This document shows positions 13,766 to 19,705 of a DNA stretch of 27,616 bases, in pieces. This DNA is from a virus. Within the stretch, counting starts at the first letter, position 1, and every line of letters begins with the position of its first letter. The notes under the pieces were generated by a model. That model did not search any database and had not been told where the DNA came from. It worked only from the letters and a program-made list of their open reading frames with translations. The DNA is taken from IMG/VR virus record IMGVR_UViG_3300030116_003044, positions 1 through 27,616 of that record; one strand, 5' to 3'. Made by a program: the position numbers and the translations under genes.

Positions 13766-14091
13766 TTGTTTTCCTCCGTTCTTCTTTTAATATCTCTCAT
13801 TAAGTCTTTACACTCTTTTATACTCATAGTTCTTACATAAAGAAGAGTGTATTGATAAATTTTTGCTTTTCCATTGTCATAAATAAATTTTATAAGTTCA
13901 TCTTGTACCTCTTTTTTTCTAACTTTCGTGGACCTGTCGCAAGAAGTACCATTACTTAAATAATTTTTTGCTTGCTCATGTAATTCAATAAAATCCGTAA
14001 TCTCTGAAAGTTCCTGTTTCCCAAGTATTTCGATAAGCAATTCAATATTGCCTGCTACATTAATTAAAAATTGCGTTTCTACTTTTATCAT
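13762..14091 (-). CDS. Hypothetical helical protein (109 aa)
   Basis: The 109-residue protein is mostly helical: an N-terminal hydrophobic/acidic half (FLINVAGNIELLIEILGKQE) and a basic C-terminal half (ECKDLMRDIKRRTEENK). The middle has SCDRSTKVRKKE, sharing DRSTKV with the 73-aa protein at 9039. The two genes are also almost identical over 17 bases there. Its start overlaps the upstream stop (ATGA). Function unknown. Confidence 0.7.
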   Translation of the reverse strand: MIKVETQFLINVAGNIELLIEILGKQELSEITDFIELHEQAKNYLSNGTSCDRSTKVRKKEVQDELIKFIYDNGKAKIYQYTLLYVRTMSIKECKDLMRDIKRRTEENK

Positions 14092-14273
14092 ATTTGATTC
14101 CCCTCATCATCACATTCGTAAGTATTTACGATTTCATTATTGATAATGATTTCTCCATGATGATTTTCGTTTGCTTGTTCTTTTGCTTTTTCGTTTGCTT
14201 CTTCTTCACTATTAGCTTCTACATAAAAGTTTTTAGTGAATGTTGTATCTATTTGTACACTATACTGTTTCAT
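14088..14273 (-). CDS. Small acidic protein (61 aa)
   Basis: The 61-residue protein reads as a beta strand (MKQYSVQIDTTFTKNFYVEA), an acidic helix (NSEEEANEKAKEQANE) and a final strand pair. This is a compact ferredoxin-like or DUF-type minimal fold that I have seen in many phages without known function. TGGAGG lies six bases before the ATG. It is the first gene of the leftward operon to 12309, just below a candidate promoter. Confidence 0.75.
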   Translation of the reverse strand: MKQYSVQIDTTFTKNFYVEANSEEEANEKAKEQANENHHGEIIINNEIVNTYECDDEGNQI

Positions 14274-14296
14274 ATTTTCCTCCAGTTGATGTTATT

Positions 14297-14325
14297 ATTC
14301 TCTCAGAATACTTGATTAAAGTCAA
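14297..14325 (-). promoter_or_regulatory. Candidate promoter for the 14273-12309 operon
   Basis: On the minus strand TTGACT (14320-14325) and GAGAAT (14297-14302) are separated by 17 bases. The match is five of six and four of six. The poly-G/A-tract block lies about 50 bases upstream, as at the other early promoters here. Confidence 0.4.
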
Positions 14326-14373
14326 TTAATGATAATCTAAAATCAGATATTTCTCAATAAAATCAATACTTTA

Positions 14374-14443
14374 GGGGGGGTGTGTAAAAATAAAATAAGG
14401 GGGGGGGATAGAAAAAAGATAAATAGGGGGGGCGAAGAAAAAA
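14374..14443 (+). repeat. Three tandem poly-G/A-tract units
   Basis: Runs of 7, 9 and 7 G's begin at 14374, 14399 and 14426 (spacing 25-27). Each is followed after four or five bases by a run of A's (e.g. GGGATAGAAAAAAG). The same G-run then A-tract design occurs at 9769, 10660, 10741, 10814 and 12287. The block sits between a terminator and a promoter, in non-coding DNA. Homopolymer runs of this length are also prone to sequencing error. Confidence 0.7.
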
Positions 14444-14477
14444 GGTTAATCTAGCTAACCAACAAACTAGATTAACC
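14437..14477 (-). terminator. Intrinsic terminator of the recombination operon
   Basis: On the minus strand a perfect 11-bp stem (GGTTAATCTAG, complement of 14467-14477, with CTAGATTAACC, complement of 14444-14454; 12-base loop) is followed at once by six T's. It lies just beyond the stop of the gene at 14485 and ends the leftward operon from 16534. Confidence 0.9.
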
Positions 14478-14484
14478 CCATGAG

Positions 14485-14805
14485 CTATTCTTCTTTATAG
14501 TCTCTGTAATTGTCTAAGATTTTTTTTAACTTAGCTATCTCTTGATCCTTTTCAGAAACTTCTAACTTTAACTTTTTCGTTAAGTCTCTTCTTTTTTCTC
14601 TAAAGTGCTCTGCATTTCTTTTATAATATTCTGCTGCCCTCTGCTTGTCCAACAAAATTTGCTCAGGAGTCCGTGCCCGTCTCTTTTCTTTTGCCTCAGC
14701 CAGTCTCTTCTCTCTGTTTTTAAGGTAGCTTTGTCTATTATAATCTTTCTTAGCCTCTTTGTTTTTCAGATAATATTCTGATTGATACTTTTTGTCCTTT
14801 GCCAT
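14485..14805 (-). CDS. Highly charged helical protein (106 aa)
   Basis: The 106-residue protein is about half Lys, Arg and Glu. An N-terminal repeat-like region (YYLKNKEAKKDYNRQSYLKN, then REKRLAEAKEKRRART) resembles the basic tails of phage HNH-associated proteins. The C-terminus is a coiled coil (VSEKDQEIAKLKKILDNYRD). It probably binds nucleic acid. It is the last gene of the recombination operon, 2 bases after the SSB-like gene. No catalytic motif was seen. Confidence 0.75.
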   Translation of the reverse strand: MAKDKKYQSEYYLKNKEAKKDYNRQSYLKNREKRLAEAKEKRRARTPEQILLDKQRAAEYYKRNAEHFREKRRDLTKKLKLEVSEKDQEIAKLKKILDNYRDYKEE

Positions 14806-14807
14806 TT

Positions 14808-15116
14808 TTAATCCCAGCCATCATTACTGCCTGAATTAAATGGTGCTGGTTTAGAGTCTTGCTCACTAGCTGGTTTTATAGCGATAGAAGAATCTCTTTT
14901 ACCGTCTCTCTCATTGAACCACAAAGATACATCGTAAGATTCTCCTGCCTTAAGAACGATATCCTCTCTTGGCGAGTACTTTTTGTTGTATAGAAAAGGT
15001 GGTGGATTTTTACCAGTCTCTGCTCTCTTTGTGTTCATTGATTTGTAAAAGCCCATAGTTTCTTCTTCATAGGCTTTCTCATTTATGAACATGTTTATGT
15101 ATTTAGCTTTTGCCAT
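14808..15116 (-). CDS. Candidate ssDNA-binding-like protein (102 aa)
   Basis: The product has a beta-rich middle (EDIVLKAGESYDVSLWFNER followed by DGKRDSSIAIKPA) and a low-complexity acidic tail ending in SNDGWD. A small beta-barrel with an acidic tail and terminal aromatic/acidic residues is the general plan of phage SSB proteins such as T7 gp2.5. Its place next to an exonuclease and an annealing-protein candidate supports a role with single-stranded DNA. This is inference; no OB-fold motif is diagnostic. CGGAGA precedes the ATG, with a 14-base overlap with the exonuclease gene. Confidence 0.5.
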   Translation of the reverse strand: MAKAKYINMFINEKAYEEETMGFYKSMNTKRAETGKNPPPFLYNKKYSPREDIVLKAGESYDVSLWFNERDGKRDSSIAIKPASEQDSKPAPFNSGSNDGWD

Positions 15117-15723
15117 GTGTTTCTCCGTTGTTGTAGATTAATTTAATTTTATGGTCTCCAGAATATGGTTTTGGTTTAGGCACGATGTCTTTGTCGCTAA
15201 TCAAACAGTTGATATATTCCTGCAACAAACCTGACATATACTTTTCAAAGTTAAGATTGCGCTCTATCTCCCATATCTTCGTGTGTTTTGGTGTCCAATT
15301 TACCAAGTGTGTTTTCTTAATTTCATACCCCTCACAATTCATAACCATTTGCTGACCATAAACTTGCCAATAATGTTCCTCAGGGAACTCAGGATATGTC
15401 TTTTTGCCTAAGGCAGAACATTTTACTTCAATTAAACAATCCTCTGCTATTCCGTCAGGGGTAGTCGATAAGTTCATTCCCTCATGCCAATTAAAATGTT
15501 TAATGCTCTCCTGCTCATCTAGGATCTTTTTAGGCATTTTCTTGTGTATCGAAACCCATTTAGCAATACCATTGACTTCGTGCTTATCTCCCCAAAGCAT
15601 ATAATCGTTTACATATGCCTGTTTAGATTTGCCAAGCTTGTCATTTTTTAGCTGGGTTTTTCTTGCCGTACCCAAGCCCATGCAATAAGTTTTGAATAAA
15701 GAGGATCTCAAAGTTTCAATCAT
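15103..15723 (-). CDS. YqaJ/lambda-exonuclease-type recombination nuclease
   Basis: The ATG at 15723 is chosen over a TTG two codons upstream because it forms an ATGA overlap with the preceding gene. The 206 residues hold the PD-(D/E)XK core: WGDKHE (44-49), TPDG with D90, IEVKC with E99 and K101, and the helix YWQVYGQQ (118-125), as in YqaJ and lambda Red alpha. The enzyme digests one strand of duplex DNA for strand annealing, with the annealing protein encoded upstream. The N-terminal region before the WG motif is shorter and less typical than in most YqaJ proteins. Confidence 0.85.
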   Translation of the reverse strand: MIETLRSSLFKTYCMGLGTARKTQLKNDKLGKSKQAYVNDYMLWGDKHEVNGIAKWVSIHKKMPKKILDEQESIKHFNWHEGMNLSTTPDGIAEDCLIEVKCSALGKKTYPEFPEEHYWQVYGQQMVMNCEGYEIKKTHLVNWTPKHTKIWEIERNLNFEKYMSGLLQEYINCLISDKDIVPKPKPYSGDHKIKLIYNNGETHGKS

Positions 15724-15869
15724 GGGCAATAATTAGAAGAGACCATTTCTAGCCACTTCTCCGTGTACTCTTCGAGAGTTATGTTTGAATCTACATGTTT
15801 CTTGTACTTCAAATATTCCTCCTCGATTATGTCTGCGTTTTGCTCAAGGTAATCTCTCTTCTCACTCAT
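15720..15869 (-). CDS. Small acidic protein between annealing and exonuclease genes (49 aa)
   Basis: Translated from the ATG at 15869 to the TGA at 15720-15722: MSEKRDYLEQNADIIEEEYL, then KYKKHVDSNITLEEYTEKWL and a short end. GGAGG lies just before the start. It overlaps the upstream gene by 8 bases and the exonuclease start by 4. A short acidic helical protein wedged inside a recombination pair could be an adapter, but nothing in it is diagnostic. Confidence 0.7.
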   Translation of the reverse strand: MSEKRDYLEQNADIIEEEYLKYKKHVDSNITLEEYTEKWLEMVSSNYCP

Positions 15870-16377
15870 TTTCTGCCTCCATGTTTTCGTTCTCTACTTG
15901 TGCTTCTGCAATTCTCTGTGCGTTAGATTTTTCTTTTTGCTCTTTTTTTTCATCTTCATCGAAATTTGATGTCGGAGCGAACCCAACGGAACCGTCGTCT
16001 AGTATCGTGTAATCAGCTTCCGTATACATTCCACTATCGGTAAGTTCAGTTATTGCTCTGTCATATGCCCTCTTCTGTGCCATAGCAGTTGGGTAGGCAT
16101 TTTTGTTGTTTCTTGGGTGTGCCTCGCCTATTGCTGAGACCTCCCTATCTGCCATTCTGCAAGTAACCTGCACAACGACAATACCTTTAGCCACATCACA
16201 CTCAATAATCTCGTATTTAGAAGCCGTAATACCCTCAATTTGAGCTACCTTTTGCATAGTGCTATGCAAGGGTACTGGCTTGTTATGACAGTCCCAATAG
16301 TCGTGTTTTGTAAGTTTGTATTTCTTGTGCCAGGCTAACTGGTCTGGTGTAAAAAATTCCTCAATTTGCTTAGCCAT
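15862..16377 (-). CDS. Single-strand annealing protein candidate (ERF/Rad52-like)
   Basis: The 171-residue protein has a core HNKPVPLHSTMQKVAQIEGI (31-50), then a strand-rich part, then GEAHPRNNKNAYPTAMAQKR (84-103) plus AYDRAI. The last resembles the E-x-N-x-Y-P-x-A-x-A-x-KRA-x-RA pattern of ERF/Rad52-type annealing proteins. A disordered acidic tail (135-171) follows. It precedes the YqaJ-type exonuclease, the usual partner. Such pairs promote replication-linked recombination and concatemer repair. The match is by pattern memory only; a DUF with similar motif is the alternative. Confidence 0.6.
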   Translation of the reverse strand: MAKQIEEFFTPDQLAWHKKYKLTKHDYWDCHNKPVPLHSTMQKVAQIEGITASKYEIIECDVAKGIVVVQVTCRMADREVSAIGEAHPRNNKNAYPTAMAQKRAYDRAITELTDSGMYTEADYTILDDGSVGFAPTSNFDEDEKKEQKEKSNAQRIAEAQVENENMEAENE

Positions 16378-16534
16378 TTTTACCTCCGTGAATCTTGTCT
16401 GACAGTTTCTTATTGACCCTGTCTAGCTTTCTATTACATATTTGTAGATCCTGAATCATGAGTCTCAGGTTATTAGCCATTTGTTCTCGAAGTTCTTTTT
16501 TAGATTTCTCTAACTCTTCTATGATATTTTTCAT
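16370..16534 (-). CDS. Small coiled-coil protein (54 aa)
   Basis: The start is the ATG at 16534 (MKNIIEELEKSKKELREQMA), preceded by TAGGAG with a seven-base spacer. The frame is open upstream to 16789, but that part is Tyr/Ile-rich translation of the AT-rich control region and lacks a ribosome site. The 54 residues form one amphipathic helix. It is the first gene of the leftward recombination operon and overlaps the annealing-protein gene by 8 bases. Function unknown; it could regulate the operon. Confidence 0.75.
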   Translation of the reverse strand: MKNIIEELEKSKKELREQMANNLRLMIQDLQICNRKLDRVNKKLSDKIHGGKNG

Positions 16535-16721
16535 ATTTACGCTCCTATTTTTACTTAACCCTAACATAAAAATAATCAAAAATCTACTTAAAATAGACTT
16601 CAATTTAAGATATAAATAATATATATTAATACACATACACCATATAGAACTATATGTGAGTGTATATTTAATAAAGTAGATATATATATAAATATATATA
16701 TATACAAAACAAGGAGCCAAC
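16535..16721. promoter_or_regulatory. Divergent early control region with long dyad
   Basis: This gene-free 187-base region separates the leftward and rightward early operons. At its centre is the perfect dyad CATATAG-AA-CTATATG (16641-16656), which extends outward as an imperfect inverted repeat (TATTAATACACATACAC on the left, mirrored by the complement of 16656-16672 on the right), about 16625-16672. An (AT)-rich alternating tract (16679-16704) follows, then AAGGAG and the rightward ATG. The dyad is a good operator candidate for a dimeric repressor. No convincing -35/-10 was defined because of the AT-richness. Confidence 0.6.
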
Positions 16722-17198
16722 ATGACAAAAGATGAGTTTGAATTTTTTTGTAAGAATTGTAATGAGGCGTTTCCAAAACAAATGCCCATGAATCAGACCG
16801 AGATTAACTTCATGGCACACGCCGTGAGTCAATACGATCTCAAAGAAGTTATGAACGCATTAGCCCTGCATGTCCAACACTCTGAGTGGCGACCGAAAGT
16901 TTGTGATATTACCAGATTTTTACAAATGTCGGACCAGTCCATACTCAGCACTTTTTACAAATTTTTTGAAAGAAGAGAAGTAGAAGATGAAAGAGCAGTA
17001 AAGATATACAGGAAAATGGGTGGTATGAAACTAAACAAACTTACAACGGCTGAGCTGAAACAGAAAGAGGTTTTGTTTCTCGAATTGTACAAACAAGAAG
17101 AAGCGAAAGAAAAATATGAATCTTTACCTAAGGCAATAAAGTCGAAACTAATAGGAGTAATTGATGACAAAAGAAATAATGAAAATAAAAATAAATAA
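16722..17198 (+). CDS. Possible replicative helicase-loader-like protein (158 aa)
   Basis: The 158-residue protein starts MTKDEFEFFCKNCNEAFPKQ and continues MNQTEINFMAHAVSQYDLKE, then VMNALALHVQHSEWRPKVCD. A helical N-terminus followed by W-RPKV-DI resembles the N-terminal domain of phage helicase loaders such as SPP1 G39P, where a similar 'helix, PP, DI' pattern precedes the DnaB-contact region. The C-terminus is Lys/Glu-rich (KYESLPKAIKSKLIGVIDDK). It is the first rightward early gene, the expected place for a replication-initiation factor. The match is suggestive only. AAGGAG lies five bases before the ATG. Confidence 0.45.
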   Translation: MTKDEFEFFCKNCNEAFPKQMPMNQTEINFMAHAVSQYDLKEVMNALALHVQHSEWRPKVCDITRFLQMSDQSILSTFYKFFERREVEDERAVKIYRKMGGMKLNKLTTAELKQKEVLFLELYKQEEAKEKYESLPKAIKSKLIGVIDDKRNNENKNK

Positions 17199-17466
17199 GG
17201 TTGATGAAGACGATAATGTATTGGAAACCATTGAGTTAAATTATAAAGAACACCCTCAGGAGTTTTTAGAATTTACAGAAAGATACATGGACAGTCTTTG
17301 GCAGAAGTTTAACAAGGCAGATAACGATGAAGACAAGAAGAAGATAATGGCGGTAACTGCTGCTTTTTTAGTCCATCTGGGCAAAGAGTGTGGTTTACCT
17401 GAATCCAAGATCGAAAACATGATAGAAAATGTTTGCAGCAACAATGTTACGAGGACTTTACAATGA
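17164..17466 (+). CDS. Hypothetical acidic protein (100 aa)
   Basis: The ATG at 17164 is preferred: TAGGAG lies six bases before it, inside the preceding gene, which it overlaps by 35 bases. A TTG one codon upstream is open but not needed. The protein begins MTKEIMKIKINKVDEDDNVL, has an acidic/helical core (HPQEFLEFTERYMDSLWQKF) and ends CGLPESKIENMIENVCSNNV. No domain is recognised. Overlaps with both neighbours show tight coupling in the rightward operon. Confidence 0.7.
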   Translation: MTKEIMKIKINKVDEDDNVLETIELNYKEHPQEFLEFTERYMDSLWQKFNKADNDEDKKKIMAVTAAFLVHLGKECGLPESKIENMIENVCSNNVTRTLQ

Positions 17467-17819
17467 AGTTAAACGACGAAGCAGCAGAAAAATATTTAGA
17501 ACAATACAGAAAACATGGAATGGATTATGCTTTCCATAATGCTGAACTGAGAAAGTATGAATCATTGCTAGAATACCGTAAAGCGAAGAACTTTGTTTCA
17601 TCTGAAGTTTCTGGTTCAGTAACTCAAATAAAAAACGAAGCGTGTGCGAATGATAATCTCAAAGAGTTGATGGACTTAATTGCTATGCACGACATGGAGA
17701 GAGAGAAATCATATACTCAAATGCACTATTTCAGAATGAAGTTTGAGGGCTGGAAAGCAGAGACATTTAAAAAATCGAATGATGAATATTTCGAACAAAA
17801 AGTTTACGCTAAAACTTAA
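17463..17819 (+). CDS. Hypothetical helical protein (118 aa)
   Basis: The ATG at 17463 makes an ATGA overlap with the preceding stop, with GAGG eight bases upstream; a TTG-initiated extension in the same frame is rejected. The product is helical (LNDEAAEKYLEQYRKHGMDY; SYTQMHYFRMKFEGWKAETF). There is a poorly charged middle and no membrane segment. It resembles small conserved phage replication-cluster proteins of unknown role. Function unknown. Confidence 0.7.
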   Translation: MKLNDEAAEKYLEQYRKHGMDYAFHNAELRKYESLLEYRKAKNFVSSEVSGSVTQIKNEACANDNLKELMDLIAMHDMEREKSYTQMHYFRMKFEGWKAETFKKSNDEYFEQKVYAKT

Positions 17820-17833
17820 GGAGGTATATCAAG

Positions 17834-18100
17834 ATGCTGAAAGAGAAAGTTAATAAATACTATAAGGGGTTTTTATCCGTTAGAGATTATGTGTGCAAAA
17901 AAGCTATCAAGAAAGGAGGTTTACAAATAATACACAAAAACAAAATAGCTTTAGAAATCACGCCTGAGCAGTTGCAAAACGCTTTAGATACTAACAGGAA
18001 TGTAATTTGCAAATCTAAATTTCCACCGTACAGAGAATATTCTTTGGTAGATTTTAGATATAAAAAAGAAAAGGAGAATGGACAACAAACTCTTTTGTGA
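17834..18100 (+). CDS. Small hypothetical protein (88 aa)
   Basis: AAGGAGG lies nine bases before the ATG. The 88-residue protein is basic (VNKYYKGFLSVRDYVCKKAI; HKNKIALEITPEQLQNALDT) with a beta-like end (YREYSLVDFRYKKEKENG). Its stop overlaps the next ATG as TGATG, so the Ref-like nuclease is coupled to it. Family unknown. Confidence 0.7.
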   Translation: MLKEKVNKYYKGFLSVRDYVCKKAIKKGGLQIIHKNKIALEITPEQLQNALDTNRNVICKSKFPPYREYSLVDFRYKKEKENGQQTLL

Positions 18101-18393
18101 TGGCTAAGAAAAAACCTACTAAACTAGAGAGAGAAGATATGAGAAAGAAAGCAGAGTGGGGCTGCGTGGTGTGTCGTAAGATAGACTTCAATGTAATTAC
18201 TCCAGCACAGATTCATCATATCAGAAAGGGGGCAGGGTTAGGACAGAGAGGGACTGAAACAATCCCGCTCTGTTATAACCACCACTTACATCCTAAATAT
18301 GGTATTCACGGAATTGGTGTCAAGGCGTGGACTAAAATCTACGGGACTGAGCATGAGTTGTTGCAATTTTATGAGGATCATAAAGATGAATAA
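18100..18393 (+). CDS. Ref-like HNH nuclease (97 aa)
   Basis: The start is the ATG at 18100. The protein has a zinc-binding pair C22-x2-C25 (GCVVCRKI), then QIHHIRKGAG with H39-H40, then TIPLCYNHH with C58, H61 and H62, and GIHGIGVKAW at 68-77. This is the pattern of the P1 Ref / RecA-dependent nuclease family, an HNH-type fold that cuts DNA at RecA-bound sites. With the recombination operon nearby it fits phage recombination or DNA turnover. RecA dependence here is inference. No ribosome site is near; TGATG coupling to the previous gene is likely. Confidence 0.75.
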   Translation: MAKKKPTKLEREDMRKKAEWGCVVCRKIDFNVITPAQIHHIRKGAGLGQRGTETIPLCYNHHLHPKYGIHGIGVKAWTKIYGTEHELLQFYEDHKDE

Positions 18394-18901
18394 AGAATTG
18401 TTATCAATGTTGTTGCCGAAGAGTCAGACTCTTGAGAAGTCTTCAGGCAGCAATAACGCTATCACGGTAGAGGACATAAACCTAATCTTGTCGTATGCGA
18501 AGTTAAGCAAAGAGGAATATAATTTTTTATTGATGAAGTTCGTATCGGCTGACACTTACAAATCTAGTTTTGTGGGAGAGGTGGCTCTTAGGTTTTGTGA
18601 TATTGAAGATAAGAAAAATGAAATGTTGGATTTCAACATGCTCAACAAACTTATAAATCTAGCAGTCGTTGAGTCGTGTGAACCAAAGTGTGTTTTCTGC
18701 AAAGGAACAGGAACTCTAATAACACTCGATAACATATCCGATTGTCCTCATTGTGTTGATGGCATATTTACATTCACGGATCAAATAAGATGTCATCTGT
18801 TGAAGATTAAATCGTTTACAAAATTTAAGAAAAAGTTTGCACAAATCAAAAACTTGATTGATGAAATAGAGATATCAGCATTGTCCAAAATTGGTGAATA
18901 A
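18386..18901 (+). CDS. Zinc-ribbon protein, possible Q-type antiterminator
   Basis: The start is the ATG at 18386, overlapping the Ref-like stop by 8 bases, with AGGA upstream. The 171 residues contain CEPKCVFCKGTG and ISDCPHCVDG, giving C102-x2-C105 and C120-x2-C123 with glycines after each, as in DnaJ-like zinc ribbons. Lambda-type Q antiterminators carry such a finger between helical halves, and the layout here (helical N-terminus, finger, Lys-rich helical C-terminus) fits. It is the last gene of the early rightward operon, immediately before a terminator. A different zinc-finger protein is possible; no search was made. Confidence 0.45.
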   Translation: MNKELLSMLLPKSQTLEKSSGSNNAITVEDINLILSYAKLSKEEYNFLLMKFVSADTYKSSFVGEVALRFCDIEDKKNEMLDFNMLNKLINLAVVESCEPKCVFCKGTGTLITLDNISDCPHCVDGIFTFTDQIRCHLLKIKSFTKFKKKFAQIKNLIDEIEISALSKIGE

Positions 18902-18910
18902 TCACAAAAA

Positions 18911-18981
18911 TTAGGGGGTACCTAAGGTATAGCTCACCCTAGAAAATGGGCTTCTCGAGGCTATTAGACCCCTGTTTTTTT
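18911..18981. terminator. Structured bidirectional terminator between convergent operons
   Basis: On the plus strand AGGGG at 18913-18917 pairs with CCCCT ending at 18973, enclosing an ATAGC/GCTAT stem (with UC/GA extension and a bulge) and a CCC/GGG inner hairpin, followed by a seven-T run (18975-18981). On the minus strand the same fold is followed by TAATTTTTG. The region closes the rightward early operon and the leftward late operon. The branched fold is more elaborate than a simple terminator hairpin. Confidence 0.7.
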
Positions 18982-19468
18982 AATGACGAGACGGTTTTTT
19001 TTCAATAATTGACACTTCGCTTGATAAATTGTCTGTTGCGTCCTCATCTAAAATTTCTGTATCTTGACTTATTTTTGGTCTAGTTCCTATCAAAGAATTA
19101 AACTCTGCAATCAATTCTTCATCAGTTTTGTTTGAGTCTCTGTCAATATTCATGTTGATGTTCTGCGTTGCAATCTTGTTAATCTCAAGAACACGAACTG
19201 CTGCGTCAAGCCTGACCCTAGAAGATTCGTCATCTAACAATTCAATCAATCTTGATATTGCTTTACTAGAACCAGCAGCCATGTCCTGACCATTCCTTTC
19301 TATTATTTCCTGTTCGTATTTTTTTCTTAGATAACTGCCCATGCGTTTAGCTGAAGATTCTTTATAACCAGCTTTTAATGCTGACTGTGTTGCGTTACTT
19401 GCCGTTTTGCCGCTACAAAAAGCGTCGAGGAATGCCTCCTCCTTTTGTTTGTCTGCTCTCTTTGGCAT
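18980..19468 (-). CDS. terS: Terminase small subunit
   Basis: The 162-residue protein has the N-terminal helical DNA-binding domain of small terminases: FLDAFCSGKTASNATQSALK followed by AGYKESSAKRMGSYLRKKYE (about 13-52), with the NATQSAL-AGY signature. A helical middle (AISRLIELLDDESSRVRLDA) suits oligomerisation, and an acidic tail follows. It recognises packaging sites and feeds DNA to TerL. It is the last gene of the leftward late operon, over 10 kb from terL, with the whole early region between. A gap of 9 bases and a GGAG site link it to the upstream gene. Confidence 0.85.
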   Translation of the reverse strand: MPKRADKQKEEAFLDAFCSGKTASNATQSALKAGYKESSAKRMGSYLRKKYEQEIIERNGQDMAAGSSKAISRLIELLDDESSRVRLDAAVRVLEINKIATQNINMNIDRDSNKTDEELIAEFNSLIGTRPKISQDTEILDEDATDNLSSEVSIIEKKPSRH

Positions 19469-19477
19469 TTTAAACTC

Positions 19478-19705
19478 CTATTGTTGTAATGGATTATCCG
19501 ATCTTGCTTTCATCTCAGCAACCTTAGCGTTCAGTACAGCTATCTCTGCTTTCATAACAGCAATGTCTTGCTCTAATGGTTTTATGTTTGGAGCTTTTTG
19601 AGATTCAAGATTTTCAACTCTTTCAATAAGTTGTCCCTGAAATACGAAGAGCGAGGCTATAGCGATTATAGCTCCGACTGCACCAGTTATTGTTTTAATA
19701 TCCAC
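19478..19705 (-). CDS. Membrane-anchored coiled-coil protein, possible i-spanin-like (75 aa)
   Basis: An N-terminal hydrophobic helix (TGAVGAIIAIASLFVFQG, residues about 7-24) is followed by a coiled coil (IAVMKAEIAVLNAKVAEMKA). Topology of a single N-terminal TM with a periplasmic coiled coil is that of inner-membrane spanins, and a lipoprotein (o-spanin-like) lies upstream in the same operon. It is shorter than typical i-spanins (100-150 aa). Alternatives are a small holin accessory or an injection protein. The AGGAGG before the ATG lies in the end of the upstream gene, which overlaps by 11 bases. Confidence 0.55.
   Translation of the reverse strand: MDIKTITGAVGAIIAIASLFVFQGQLIERVENLESQKAPNIKPLEQDIAVMKAEIAVLNAKVAEMKARSDNPLQQ

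Noticed and set aside
16679-16704. Alternating AT tract as a microsatellite of interest
   Set aside because: Short and expected in an AT-rich control region; kept only as part of the regulatory entry.
16535-16789. Upstream extension of the 54-aa protein frame
   Set aside because: The added part is Tyr/Ile-rich translation of the AT-repeat control region and overlaps the divergent gene; the ATG at 16534 has a clear TAGGAG.
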